A stretch of 64,000 bases of DNA from Variovorax paradoxus (GTDB lineage Bacteria > Pseudomonadota > Gammaproteobacteria > Burkholderiales > Burkholderiaceae_C). Location: NCBI RefSeq assembly GCF_024734665.1, contig NZ_CP102931.1:1920001-1984000 (forward strand). Direction: 5' to 3'. Shown here in pieces: positions 37,413-48,391 of the stretch (the stretch's first letter is position 1; the number at the start of each line of letters is the position of its first letter). Position numbers and translations under genes: made by a program. The notes under the pieces were generated by a model. That model did no database searches, was not told the origin of the DNA, and worked only from the letters and a program-made list of their open reading frames with translations.

Positions 37413-38068
37413 ACGAGTTCCGCGAGGCGCGCCTTCCAGTCTTCCGCGCGGCCGAGCCATGGGCCGATGTCGATGCGGCTGGCGCTGCCATCGGGCCGCG
37501 TCAGCACGAAGGTCGGAAAGCCCTGGCCGCCAGCGCGCTGCAGGAACTGGCGGCTTTCGGCGAAGTGCCGTGCGGTCGATTCGCCTGACAGGCCCTCGAA
37601 GGCCGACGCGAAGGCTTCGGCATCGAAGCCGAGTTCGGTGGCGATCGCCTTCAGCACCTGCTCATCGGCGATGCGCCGACCCTCGACGTAGTGCGCCCGC
37701 TGCAGGCGATGGATCATGTCCAGCCCGCCGCCTGCCCGCAGCGACTCGGCCGCGAGGATGGCGGTGGTCGGCGGCTCGGAGTCCATCGTCGCGCCAGTGT
37801 CGCGAAGCAGGCCCTCGAAGTAGCCTTCGCCGAAGGGCTGGCCCGTGAGTTCCGCGATGCGCCGGTCGTGCGGCATCACGTACTCGCGCCACTGCGGCGT
37901 GATCGAGCGGCGGTTGGCGCCGGTCATCATGCCGCCGCCGTGGAACTCGACCTTCAGGCCCGGCACGCCGCGTGCCGCGTCGACCAGCGGTGCGGCGGCG
38001 TAGCACCAGCCGCACAGCGGATCGAAGATGTAGTGGAGCGTGGCGCCTTCGCTCACTGCTTCGTTCAT
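37409..38068 (-). CDS. DsbA-family (FrnE-like) thioredoxin-fold protein
   Basis: A 219-residue thioredoxin-fold protein with a CGWC active site (Cys19-Cys22 in DPLCGWCYAAAP). It has a helical insertion (about 60-165) and a cis-Pro region (GFPTFVL near 190), as in FrnE and 2-hydroxychromene-isomerase-like proteins. No signal peptide is visible, so it is likely cytoplasmic and acts as a disulfide reductase or isomerase. It overlaps the end of the metallo-beta-lactamase-fold gene by four bases (ATGA), so the two are co-translated. Confidence 0.85.
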
Positions 38069-38964
38069 TGCGGCCACTTCATTTCTCCCTTGATGACCTT
38101 GGCGCCGAGTTCCAGCGACGAGGCGTCTTCCAGCTTCGGGTAGCGCTTCTTCATCGCGGCGATCAGCGCTGCCGAGTCCTTGGCCTTGGCGGCTTCGGTT
38201 TCGAAGGCCTGCAGATAGCTTCGCGTGAATTTCACCGAGGCGAGCGAGTAGGGCGCGCTGCCGTCGGCATTCGGCAGGTAGTGGCCGGGCACCACGGTCT
38301 TCGGGTGCAGCGCTTCGATGCGGCCCAGCGTCTTGATCCAGTCGCGGCGCGATTCAGGCGTCTGCGTGTCGGCCACCCAAACGTGGATGTTGGCCGACAC
38401 CGGAATGCCGCCGACCACCGCCTTCAGCGAGGGAATCCACGCGAAGCTGCGCTCGGGCGTGGGGCCGTCGAGGCCGACGACCTGGATCTTGCGGCCTTCG
38501 AGCGTGAGGCTGTCGCCGGCCAAAGGTTGCGGCACGACCAGCGCCTTGGGCGCGTTGTCTTTCAGGATCGGGCCCCAGTGCGCGAGCTTGCCGTCCTTCG
38601 AGGCCTGGATGGCGGCCACGGTCTGGGGCGTGGCGACGATCTTCGCGTCGGGGAAGGCGGCCTGGATCACGTCGAGGCCGAAGTAGTAGTCGGGGTCGCT
38701 GTGGCTGATGTAGACCGTGGTGAGCTTCTTGCCCGTGGCCTTGATCTTCTGCACCAGCGCCTCGGCGTCGTTGCGCTGGAACTGCGCGTCGATCAGCACG
38801 GCATCGGTCTGGCCGGTGACGATTTCCGAAGAGACCGGAAACATCGACTTCGCGCCGGGGTTGTAGACGTCGAGCTTGAGCGGCTGGGCAGCCTGCGCAG
38901 CGAGCGGGGCGAGGCTCAGGGTGGTGGCAAGGGCGGCGGCGGAGAGGAGGGCTCTGCGGAACAT
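38065..38964 (-). CDS. Exported metallo-beta-lactamase-fold hydrolase with altered metal motif
   Basis: A 299-residue protein with a signal peptide at about 1-26 (ending LAAQAA). The MBL fold is shown by TDAVLIDAQF (53-62), VYISHSDPDYYFG (84-96) and VVPGHYL (224-230). The canonical HxHxDH motif reads HSDPDY (88-93): His1 and Asp are kept, but the second and last His are replaced by Asp and Tyr. Metal binding is therefore likely to differ from classical enzymes. Function is unknown; it might be a periplasmic hydrolase or a non-hydrolytic member. It is co-translated with the DsbA-like gene. Confidence 0.78.
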   Translation of the reverse strand: MFRRALLSAAALATTLSLAPLAAQAAQPLKLDVYNPGAKSMFPVSSEIVTGQTDAVLIDAQFQRNDAEALVQKIKATGKKLTTVYISHSDPDYYFGLDVIQAAFPDAKIVATPQTVAAIQASKDGKLAHWGPILKDNAPKALVVPQPLAGDSLTLEGRKIQVVGLDGPTPERSFAWIPSLKAVVGGIPVSANIHVWVADTQTPESRRDWIKTLGRIEALHPKTVVPGHYLPNADGSAPYSLASVKFTRSYLQAFETEAAKAKDSAALIAAMKKRYPKLEDASSLELGAKVIKGEMKWPQ

Positions 38965-39010
38965 GCGGTGGTCTTTCTGTGTGCGGTGTGAAGGAGTGAC
39001 AGCTCTGACC

Positions 39011-39085
39011 TTTCGAATGTAGGTTGCGCGAATCGAAATAAAAACCCGCTCCAGGGCAATGAATAGTTTCGAATTCCGGTCGAAT
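39011..39085. promoter_or_regulatory. Cluster of TTCGAA-type motifs upstream of the MBL-fold gene
   Basis: Four boxes containing TCGAA or TTCGA occur within 75 bases: TTTCGAAT at 39011, TCGAAA at 39033, TTTCGAA at 39067 and TCGAAT at 39080. Some are in inverted orientation. The stretch lies between the LysR stop and the MBL gene start, so it is the likely promoter region of the latter. A regulator-binding role is only suggested by repetition. Confidence 0.4.
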
Positions 39086-39099
39086 GGGGTGGTTGGCCG

Positions 39100-40002
39100 T
39101 CAGTCTGTGGCGCGTCGCTCAAGGTGCGCGACCAGCAATTGAGCAGACGGCGACAGTGCCGCCTCACTGCGGAAGCAGATCGCAAAACGCCGCCGCGCCC
39201 ACGCATCGGTAAGCGGCATCAGCCGCAGGCCGAAGGCATCGGTGAAAGGCCGCGCGACCTCCGCCGGCACCACGCTGATCGCCAGTCCGGCGCGCACCAC
39301 GCGCAGCGCCGCATCGAAGTTGGACACCAGCACGCGGTAAACCAGCGGCTTGCCCGCCACCGCCGCCTCGCGCGCGAGCATCAGCTGCACTGCGCTGAGC
39401 GCGGGCATGCCGACGAATTCATGGTCGAGCACCTGCTCGAAGCGCACGTGCTCGTGCCTTGCCACCGGGTGCGAGGGGTGCGCGACGATGGCGAGGTGGT
39501 CGGTGCGGTAATCGCGCCGCTCCAGGCCTTCGAGGTCGGCCGCGTCCCAGCACAAACCGATGGAGGCGCTGCCCTCGCGGATGCCGCGCACTATCTCGGG
39601 GCTCACGCGCTCTTCCATGTCGACGCGGATGTTGCGGTGCGCCGGGTCTTGCAGAAAGTCGGCCACGTCCTCGGCCAGCGATTCGGCCATGACCGAGGCC
39701 GAAGCCAGGATGCGCACGTGCCCGCGCGCGCCGCCGGCATAGGCGGCCATGTCGCGCTCGATGCGGTTCGCGCTGCCGAGCATGGCACGGGCGTGCTCCA
39801 GCAGGGTTTCGCCGGCCGGCGTGGGCACTGCGCCGCGCCGCTTGCGCAGCAACAGCGGCGTTCCGACGGTTTCTTCGAGCTGGGCCAGCCGCTTGCTGAT
39901 GGCCGAGCCGACGATGCTGGCCTGCTCGCCGGCGCGCGCGATGCTGCGCGTTTCGCAGACGGCGACGAACAGGCGCAAGGTGGTCAGGTCGAGGTCTCTC
40001 AT
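39100..40002 (-). CDS. LysR-family transcriptional regulator
   Basis: A 300-residue LysR protein with an N-terminal winged HTH (about 1-62: LTTLRLFVAVCETRSIARAG, then QASIVGSAISKRLAQLEETV) and a periplasmic-binding-protein-like effector domain (about 90-295). The ATG at 40002 is chosen. It is divergent from the HMG-CoA-lyase/CoA-transferase/Bug operon across a 100-base gap, the standard LysR layout, and is probably the activator of that operon with a carboxylic acid or CoA-ester effector. The effector is unknown. Confidence 0.9.
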   Translation of the reverse strand: MRDLDLTTLRLFVAVCETRSIARAGEQASIVGSAISKRLAQLEETVGTPLLLRKRRGAVPTPAGETLLEHARAMLGSANRIERDMAAYAGGARGHVRILASASVMAESLAEDVADFLQDPAHRNIRVDMEERVSPEIVRGIREGSASIGLCWDAADLEGLERRDYRTDHLAIVAHPSHPVARHEHVRFEQVLDHEFVGMPALSAVQLMLAREAAVAGKPLVYRVLVSNFDAALRVVRAGLAISVVPAEVARPFTDAFGLRLMPLTDAWARRRFAICFRSEAALSPSAQLLVAHLERRATD

Positions 40003-40006
40003 GGTG

Positions 40007-40050
40007 TTCCGTTCTGGAATCAGATGGCTTCCAAAATATACCTTCTGGAT
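40007..40050. promoter_or_regulatory. Possible LysR binding region in divergent gap
   Basis: The LysR/lyase gap contains TTCC-GTTCT-GGAA (40007-40019), a short inverted repeat, and two direct copies of TTCTGGA (40012-40018 and 40043-40049). An inverted TTCCA lies at 40029. LysR proteins usually bind such spaced dyads between divergent genes. The signal is weak and the assignment tentative. Confidence 0.35.
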
Positions 40051-40102
40051 CAAATCGGAACTTCTAACATTGACTCCGTACCCTCACGACGGAGACAAAG
40101 TC

Positions 40103-41050
40103 TTGATTCACGCCTTCCTGCCGCCGAGCGCGGTCGTCCGCGAAGTGGGCCTGCGCGACGGGCTCCAGAGCATCGCGCGCGTACTGCCCACCGAACGCAA
40201 GCTCGAATGGATCCGCGACGCGTACGCGGCCGGACAGCGCGAGATCGAGGTCGGCTCGTTCGTACCGGCGCATCTGCTGCCGCAGCTTGCGGACACAGCC
40301 GAACTGCTGGCCTATGCCAAGACCTTGCCGGAGCTCTTCGCCTCGGTGCTCGTGCCCAACCTCAAAGGCGCCGAACGAGCCATCGAGGGCGGGGCCGACC
40401 TGATGGTCGTGCCGCTTTCGGCCAGCCACGCGCACAGCCTCGCCAACCTGCGCAAGACGCCCGACGAGGTGGTGGCCGAGGTCGGGCGCATGCGCGCGGC
40501 GCGCGATGCGGCAGGCTCCAAAACGCTGATCGACGGCGGCGTGGGCACGGCCTTCGGCTGCACGCTGCAGGGCCACGTCGAGCCGGACGAGGTGCTGCGG
40601 CTGATGCAGGCGCTGCTCGACGCCGGCGCTGACCGCGTGAGCCTCGCTGACACTGTGGGTTATGCCGATCCGGCGATGGTGCGCAGCCTGTTCGAGCGCG
40701 CCTTGCGCATCGCGGGCGACCGGCTGTGGTGCGGCCATTTCCACGACACGCGCGGTATGGGGCTCGCGAATGCGTATGCCGCGCTGGAAGTCGGCATCAC
40801 GCGCTTCGACGCCTGCCTGGCCGGCATCGGCGGCTGCCCGCATGCGCCAGGCGCCAGTGGCAATGTCGATACCGAAGACCTTGTCTTCATGCTCGAGAGC
40901 ATGGGCGTTGCGACCGGCGTCGATCTGCCGAAATTGCTCGACCTGCGCCGGCGCGTGGCGGGCTGGCTCGAAGGCGAGACTTTGCAGGGCACGGTGTGGC
41001 GCGCGGGCTTTCCGAAGACCTTTTCTGCGACGGCGGGAGTCACGGCATGA
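40103..41050 (+). CDS. HMG-CoA lyase-family enzyme
   Basis: A 315-residue DRE-TIM metallolyase of the 3-hydroxy-3-methylglutaryl-CoA lyase family. It shows VREVGLRDGLQ near the N-terminus (Arg-Asp of the active site), SASHAHSLANLRKTP and GIGGCPHAPGASGNVDTEDL, the lyase signature with the catalytic Cys. The start is a TTG at 40103, with GGAG eight bases upstream; no ATG fits the protein's expected N-terminus. It overlaps the CoA-transferase start by four bases. The operon suggests cleavage of a hydroxyacyl-CoA, such as HMG-CoA or citramalyl-CoA, to acetyl-CoA and an oxo acid. Confidence 0.85.
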   Translation: MIHAFLPPSAVVREVGLRDGLQSIARVLPTERKLEWIRDAYAAGQREIEVGSFVPAHLLPQLADTAELLAYAKTLPELFASVLVPNLKGAERAIEGGADLMVVPLSASHAHSLANLRKTPDEVVAEVGRMRAARDAAGSKTLIDGGVGTAFGCTLQGHVEPDEVLRLMQALLDAGADRVSLADTVGYADPAMVRSLFERALRIAGDRLWCGHFHDTRGMGLANAYAALEVGITRFDACLAGIGGCPHAPGASGNVDTEDLVFMLESMGVATGVDLPKLLDLRRRVAGWLEGETLQGTVWRAGFPKTFSATAGVTA

Positions 41051-42255
41051 GCACGACAGGCACTGAAGAAAAGCGCCTGCCGCTCACCGGCATCCGTGTG
41101 GTCGAGTTCACCCACATGGTCATGGGCCCGACCTGCGGCATGGTGCTCGCTGATCTGGGCGCGGAGGTCATCAAGGTCGAGCCCATCGATGGCGACCGCA
41201 CGCGGCACCTGTTGGGCGCGGGCGCGGGCTTCTTCCCCATGTTCAACCGCAACAAGAAGAGCATCGCGCTCGATCTGCGGCACCCGCAGGGGCTGGAAGC
41301 CGCGCTGCGCCTGTGTGCCACGGCCGATGTGGTGGCGCAGAACTTCAAGCCCGGCACCATGGACAAGTACGGCCTGGGCTACGCCGCGCTCGGCAAACTC
41401 AACCCGCGCCTCGTATACGTCAACCACACGGGCTTCTTGCCAGGCCCTTATGAGCACCGCACTGCGCTCGACGAGGTGGTGCAGATGATGGGCGGACTGG
41501 CCTACATGACCGGCCGCCCCGGCGATCCACTGCGCGCGGGCACCAGCGTCAACGACATCATGGGCGGCATGTTCGGTGCCATCGGCGCCATCGCTGCGCT
41601 GATGCAGCGCGCCGAGACCGGCAAGGGGCAGGAGGTGCAGTCTGCATTGTTCGAGAACAACGTGTTCCTGGTCGGGCAGCACATGCTGCAGTACGCGATC
41701 ACCGGGCAGGCGGCGGCGCCGATGCCCGATCGCATCTCGGCCTGGGCGCTGTACGACGTGTTCACCGTGAAGGACGGCGAGCAGATCTTCCTGGCCGCCG
41801 TGAGCGACGCGCAGTGGAACACTTTCTGCGACGCGCTGGGCTTCGACGACCTGAGGGCCGACTCCGCCTTGCGAACCAACAACGACCGCGTGCGCCTGCG
41901 GCCCACGCTGCTCGCCGACTTGCGCGAGCGCCTGGCCGGGCATTCGGCGGCGGAGCTGTCGGCGATCTTCGAGGCCAGGGGGCTGCCGTTCGCGCCGATC
42001 ACGCGGCCCGAAGACCTCTACGACGACCCGCACCTGAAGGCCACCGGCGGCCTGGCGGACATCCGCCTGCCGGACGGCGAGCGTGCCGGAGAAATGGCGC
42101 AGACGACGCTGTTCCCGATCACGCTCGGCGGCGAACGCCTCGGCGTGCGGTTGCATCCGCCGACGCTGGGCGAGCACACGCGCGAGTTGCTGACCGAACT
42201 GGGCTATGCGCGTGAGCAGGTCGATGCGCTACACGCCGATTCGGCGGTGGCCTGA
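41047..42255 (+). CDS. CaiB/BaiF (class III) CoA-transferase
   Basis: A 402-residue family III CoA-transferase. The N-terminal domain starts LPLTGIRVVEFTHMVMGPTC and has GAEVIKVEPIDGDRTR. The NFKPGTMDKYGLGY segment contains the catalytic Asp of the family (equivalent to Asp169 of formyl-CoA transferase). It should move CoA between acyl donors and a carboxylic acid. Translationally coupled (ATGA) with the lyase, it probably makes the CoA ester that the lyase then splits. Substrate identity cannot be read from the sequence. Confidence 0.9.
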   Translation: MSTTGTEEKRLPLTGIRVVEFTHMVMGPTCGMVLADLGAEVIKVEPIDGDRTRHLLGAGAGFFPMFNRNKKSIALDLRHPQGLEAALRLCATADVVAQNFKPGTMDKYGLGYAALGKLNPRLVYVNHTGFLPGPYEHRTALDEVVQMMGGLAYMTGRPGDPLRAGTSVNDIMGGMFGAIGAIAALMQRAETGKGQEVQSALFENNVFLVGQHMLQYAITGQAAAPMPDRISAWALYDVFTVKDGEQIFLAAVSDAQWNTFCDALGFDDLRADSALRTNNDRVRLRPTLLADLRERLAGHSAAELSAIFEARGLPFAPITRPEDLYDDPHLKATGGLADIRLPDGERAGEMAQTTLFPITLGGERLGVRLHPPTLGEHTRELLTELGYAREQVDALHADSAVA

Positions 42256-42295
42256 TCGAAGCGCTTTTCCAAAACCATAAAGAGAGACAAAACCG

Positions 42296-43282
42296 ATGAC
42301 CAAGACACTTTCCCCGATGAACCGCCGCGCGGTGCTAGGCCTCGGCGCGTGCGCCGCCGTGGTGGCCGCATGCCCGGCGCTTGCGCAGAGCTCCGACAAA
42401 CCCATTCGCTTCATCCTGCCGATCAGCGCGGGCTCGGGCGTTGACACCATCGTGCGCGCTGCATCGGTCGCGCTCGGCAAGGCCTTCGGCCAGCCGGTGG
42501 TGATCGAGAACCTGCCGGGCGCGGGCGGCATCACCGGCGCCGCGGCCATCGTCAAGGCCGCGCCCGACGGGCTCACACTGGGCATGGTGTCGAACAACCA
42601 CGTCATCAACCCGGCAGTGTTCAAGAAGATGCCCTTCGACGCGATCAACGACGTCACGCCGATCAGCGTGGTGGGCGCGACGCCGCTGGTGCTGGTGGTG
42701 AACCCGAAGCTGCCCGCGAAGAACGTGAAGGAGCTGGTCGCGCTGCTGCGCGCGAAGCCCGAGGGCTACAACTACGCCTCGTCGGGCAACGGCACCATCA
42801 TTCACCTGGCCGGCGAGATGTTCATGGACGAGGCCGGCGTGAAGGCGCGGCACATTCCCTACAAGGGCACCGGGCCGATGGTGACCGACATGATCGCGGG
42901 GCAGGTCGAGATGGGCGTGGTCGCGCTGCCGGCCGTGCAGCAGCACATCAAGAGCGGGGCGTTGCGCGCCATCGGCCTGTGCAGCGCCGCGCGCTCGCCA
43001 GCCGCGCCGGACATTCCGACCATCGCGGAGCAGGGATTGCCGAACTACGCGGTCGAAGGCTGGTTCGCGGTGATCGGCCCGCCGAAGATGCAGGCGGCCG
43101 ATGTCCAGCGCGTGCACGACGCGGTGGCCGCCGCGTTCACCAGCGCCGAGGTGCGCGATGCGATGGACAAGCAGGGCAACGTCATCAAGCCCACGACACC
43201 GGAGCAGGCCGCGAGCTACTTCCGCAGCGAGGCGTCGCGCTATGCCGTGCTCGTGAAGAAGGCGAACGTGGTGCTGGAGTAA
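42296..43282 (+). CDS. Bug/TctC-family receptor (3), with CoA-transferase/lyase operon
   Basis: A 328-residue Bug receptor. The N-terminus (MTKTLSPMNRRAVLGLGACA) is an RR-containing signal peptide; a Cys in AAC near residue 24 might form a lipobox but is not ideal. Family motifs are DKPIRFILPISAGSGVDTIV, APDGLTLGMV, HIPYKGTGPMVTDMIAGQ and IKSGALRAIGLCS. It probably captures the acid that the CoA-transferase/lyase pair breaks down. No TctAB permease is nearby. It is followed by a convergent gene after 23 bases. Confidence 0.9.
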   Translation: MTKTLSPMNRRAVLGLGACAAVVAACPALAQSSDKPIRFILPISAGSGVDTIVRAASVALGKAFGQPVVIENLPGAGGITGAAAIVKAAPDGLTLGMVSNNHVINPAVFKKMPFDAINDVTPISVVGATPLVLVVNPKLPAKNVKELVALLRAKPEGYNYASSGNGTIIHLAGEMFMDEAGVKARHIPYKGTGPMVTDMIAGQVEMGVVALPAVQQHIKSGALRAIGLCSAARSPAAPDIPTIAEQGLPNYAVEGWFAVIGPPKMQAADVQRVHDAVAAAFTSAEVRDAMDKQGNVIKPTTPEQAASYFRSEASRYAVLVKKANVVLE

Positions 43283-43305
43283 AGGCGTAAGGGCGTGGCG
43301 GCTGC

Positions 43306-44433
43306 CTACGCCGGCGCAACCGCGCGGTAGAGCGCGCGCACGAAATCCGACTGCGTGATCATCCCCGCGAGGCGCTTCTCGCCATCGATGATCGGGATGT
43401 GGTGGTGCCCGCCCTCGGAGAACAGCGGCACCAGGTCGACCACGGGCCGGTCGGCGCTGGCCACGCGTACCTGGCGCGTCATGATCTGGCCGACCACCTC
43501 GGGCTTGTTCGACATCACGGTGCGCGTGGCGCGGATCAGGTCGCGCAGCTTGCCGGCAATGCCCTCGTGATGCTGCAGGTCGAGTTGGCGGAAGAAGTCG
43601 GCCTGCGTGACGATGCCCACCACGCGGCGCGTGCGGTCGGTGATGGGCAGGGCCTTGATGCGGCGCTCGTGCATCAGCGCCCACGCCTCCTGCAGCGGCG
43701 TGCCGAACTCCACCGAGACCGGCGTGCGCGACATGATGTCGGCGCAGTGCAGCGTGCCCAGGCGCCGCTTGTATGACTCGAGCTCGGTCTGCTGGATCAG
43801 CGATTGGAGGTCGTCGCGGCTGATGTCCAGCACCTGGTTGTAGCGGGCCAGCACGGCGTCGATGTCGGCCTGGCTGAAGCGCGCATCGGACGCAGGCGGG
43901 CGCGCCACCTGCACATGCGGATAGCGCCGACCGGTCAGCGAGTTGTAGGCCACGCCGGCCAGCACCAGCAGCAGCGAGTTGGTGAAGAAGGGGAACAGGG
44001 CGGACGAGAAATGCGTGGTGTGCGTCAGCACCGCGAGCAAGGCTGCGGCGCCACCCGGCGGGTGCAGGCAGCGTGCGCTGAACATCAGGCCGATGGCGCC
44101 GGCCACTGCGACGGCAGCGCCCAGTGCCGGGTCGGGAATCCAGTTGGCGGCCGCGATGCCGACCACCGCTGACAGCGTGTTGCCGCCGATGACCGACCAC
44201 GGTTGCGCGAGTGGGCTGGCCGGAACCGCGAACACCAGCACGGCGCTGGCGCCCAGCGGCGCGATCAACCAGACAGAGGCGGCGAGCGGGCCGGCCAGCC
44301 AGCGGCACAGCAGCGCAGTGACCAGCAGGCCGAGGCCCGCGCCCGCCACTGCGCGCAAGCGTTCGCGGGCATCGACGGTGGTGCGGCCCGGCAGCCAGGC
44401 GCGCGCATGGGTCAGGAATGTTTCGAAGCGCAT
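43306..44433 (-). CDS. HPP-family membrane protein with two CBS domains
   Basis: A 375-residue protein with an N-terminal membrane part (about 25-175, four or five helices) carrying the HPP family motif LHPPGGAAALL. Two C-terminal CBS domains follow (about 230-300 and 315-372), typified by CADIMSRTPVSVEFGTPLQE, ALPITDRTRRVVGIVTQADF and HIPIIDGEKRLAGMITQSDF. HPP proteins are thought to transport nitrite or other small ions in some organisms, and CBS domains sense adenylates. Its actual cargo is unknown. It lies 19 bases downstream of the Bcr/CflA gene on the same strand. Confidence 0.87.
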   Translation of the reverse strand: MRFETFLTHARAWLPGRTTVDARERLRAVAGAGLGLLVTALLCRWLAGPLAASVWLIAPLGASAVLVFAVPASPLAQPWSVIGGNTLSAVVGIAAANWIPDPALGAAVAVAGAIGLMFSARCLHPPGGAAALLAVLTHTTHFSSALFPFFTNSLLLVLAGVAYNSLTGRRYPHVQVARPPASDARFSQADIDAVLARYNQVLDISRDDLQSLIQQTELESYKRRLGTLHCADIMSRTPVSVEFGTPLQEAWALMHERRIKALPITDRTRRVVGIVTQADFFRQLDLQHHEGIAGKLRDLIRATRTVMSNKPEVVGQIMTRQVRVASADRPVVDLVPLFSEGGHHHIPIIDGEKRLAGMITQSDFVRALYRAVAPA

Positions 44434-44452
44434 CGGAGCCTCGTTCCTGTGT

Positions 44453-45688
44453 TCAGCCTTCGTGCGCCACCATGCGCCCGATCTCGGGCCAGCGGTCATG
44501 CAGCCACACCCAGGCGACCAGCCCGATGGCGAGCATGCCCATGGAGGTCAGCGCCAGCGCGAGCGTCGAATGCATCACCAGCGGCGCCACCGCGCCGGCC
44601 ACGATGCCGTTGGCGGTGGAGCCGATCACGGCCTGTAGCGACGAGGCCATGCCGCGGCGCTCGGGGTGCAGGTCGAGCACCAGCAGCGTGACCACCGGCA
44701 CCATCAGCGCCCAGCCGAAGGCGAACACCGCGAGCGGCCACAGCGCCCAGGCCACGTGCGCCTGGAAGAAGGTGTTGGCCACCACGTTGACCACCGAGGT
44801 GGCCAGCATGATGACGAAGCCGTCGCGGATCTGCCGCTTGGGCGCGACCTTGCCGGCCATGCGGCCGCTGGCGCGCGCGCCGAGCATGATGCCGCCGATG
44901 GTCAGCAGGAAGAACCAGAAGAACTGCTGCGGCTGCAGCGCGAGGTGGTCGCCGAGGAATGCGGGCGCGGCCAGCACGTAGAGGAACATGCCGTTGAAGG
45001 GCACGCCGCTCGCAAAGGCCAGCAGCAGGAAGCGCGGGTCGGAGCACAGGTCCCAGTAGCCGCGCATCAGGTGGCGCACCTGGAAGGGCTGGCGGTGGTC
45101 CTTGTGCAGTGTCTCGGGCAGCAGCTTGTAGTTGGCCGTGAACAGCACCACGCCCACCGCCACCAGGAACCAGAACACGGCGTGCCAGCCCGCGTGCACG
45201 AACAGGAAGCCGCCCACGATGGGCGCGATGGCTGGCGCCACGCCGAAGTAGATCGTGACCTGGCTCATGACCCGCTGCGCCTCGGCGGGCGGGAACATGT
45301 CGCGGATCACCGCGCGCGAGACCACGATGCCGGCGCCGGTCGACAGGCCCTGCAGCCCGCGGAACAGCACCAACTGCGTGATGTTCTGCGACAGCGCGCA
45401 GCCCAGCGAGGCGAGCGTGAACACTGCCAGGCCCCACAGCACCACGGGGCGGCGGCCGAAGCTGTCCGACAGCGCGCCGTGGAACAGGTTCATGAACGCG
45501 AAGCCGAACAGGTAGGCCGAAAGCGTCTGCTGCATCTCGGCCGGCGTCGCGCCAATGGACTGTGCAATGCCCGAGAAGGCCGGGATGTAGGTGTCGATGG
45601 AAAAGGGCCCGAGCATGCCGAGCACCGCGAGCAGCACGGCAAGCGCCCAGCGCGGGGCCTGCCAGAGTTTGTCTGCATCGGGATTCAT
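44453..45688 (-). CDS. Bcr/CflA-type MFS multidrug efflux transporter
   Basis: A 411-residue, 12-helix MFS exporter of the DHA1 group. The first helix region reads GMLGPFSIDTYIPAFSGIAQ, and the loop 2-3 motif is GALSDSFGRRPVVLWG, the standard MFS motif A. GLQGLSTGAGIVVSRAVIRDMF is the Bcr/CflA-type helix 4/5 signature. It exports drugs or small metabolites with proton exchange. It is upstream of the HPP-CBS gene and downstream of rpoD, separated from the latter by a terminator. Confidence 0.93.
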   Translation of the reverse strand: MNPDADKLWQAPRWALAVLLAVLGMLGPFSIDTYIPAFSGIAQSIGATPAEMQQTLSAYLFGFAFMNLFHGALSDSFGRRPVVLWGLAVFTLASLGCALSQNITQLVLFRGLQGLSTGAGIVVSRAVIRDMFPPAEAQRVMSQVTIYFGVAPAIAPIVGGFLFVHAGWHAVFWFLVAVGVVLFTANYKLLPETLHKDHRQPFQVRHLMRGYWDLCSDPRFLLLAFASGVPFNGMFLYVLAAPAFLGDHLALQPQQFFWFFLLTIGGIMLGARASGRMAGKVAPKRQIRDGFVIMLATSVVNVVANTFFQAHVAWALWPLAVFAFGWALMVPVVTLLVLDLHPERRGMASSLQAVIGSTANGIVAGAVAPLVMHSTLALALTSMGMLAIGLVAWVWLHDRWPEIGRMVAHEG

Positions 45689-45721
45689 GAGGTTTGCTCC
45701 GTTCTTTTTATCGCGAAGGCC

Positions 45722-45747
45722 AAAAAAGAAAGCGCCCTTGCGGGCGC
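45722..45747 (-). terminator. Rho-independent terminator after rpoD
   Basis: On the minus strand, the 6-bp stem GCGCCC-GCAA-GGGCGC is followed by TTTCTTTTTT. It lies 31 bases past the rpoD stop and before the Bcr/CflA gene start. It should end the rpoD transcript and isolate it from the efflux pump gene. Confidence 0.85.
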
Positions 45748-45778
45748 CTCCTCGTCGGGGAAATACCGGGAGACCGGC

Positions 45779-48115
<2,337 letters not shown>

Positions 48116-48222
48116 ACGACCTCGTTACGGCAAGAAAGAACAAGCGGGATCACAGGCGCACCGTCACGCGGACAGCGCCACCACAGCCCGTGCACAGGCA
48201 CGGACTAAAAACAAATGGGAAA

Positions 48223-48238
48223 GAGGAATTAATTCCTC
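48223..48238. repeat. Perfect 16-bp palindrome in the rpoD leader region
   Basis: GAGGAATTAATTCCTC is fully self-complementary. It lies 108 bases upstream of the rpoD start in the dnaG-rpoD gap. A second small hairpin, CCGTGC-ACAG-GCACGG (48188-48203), is closer to the gene. Both would be in the 5' leader of an rpoD transcript starting from the promoter near 48392. A regulatory or RNA-structure role is possible but unproven. Confidence 0.5.
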
Positions 48239-48391
48239 AACAGGCAAGATGTCGGGCGAACATTTGGTATGCAGTCCTTGCGGTTGTTGACCCTTTCCGC
48301 CGGAATTTACCGTTGGAGTGCGTTGCGCTAGGGGTCGGCCCGGAGGTGCTGCTGTCGCTCTTGCCTAATTTCGCCAGTTGCGAAGCCCTAC

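Noticed and set aside
39459..39742. Plus-strand short open frames within the LysR gene
   Set aside because: They are antisense to the conserved effector domain of the LysR regulator and have no start signals or homology.
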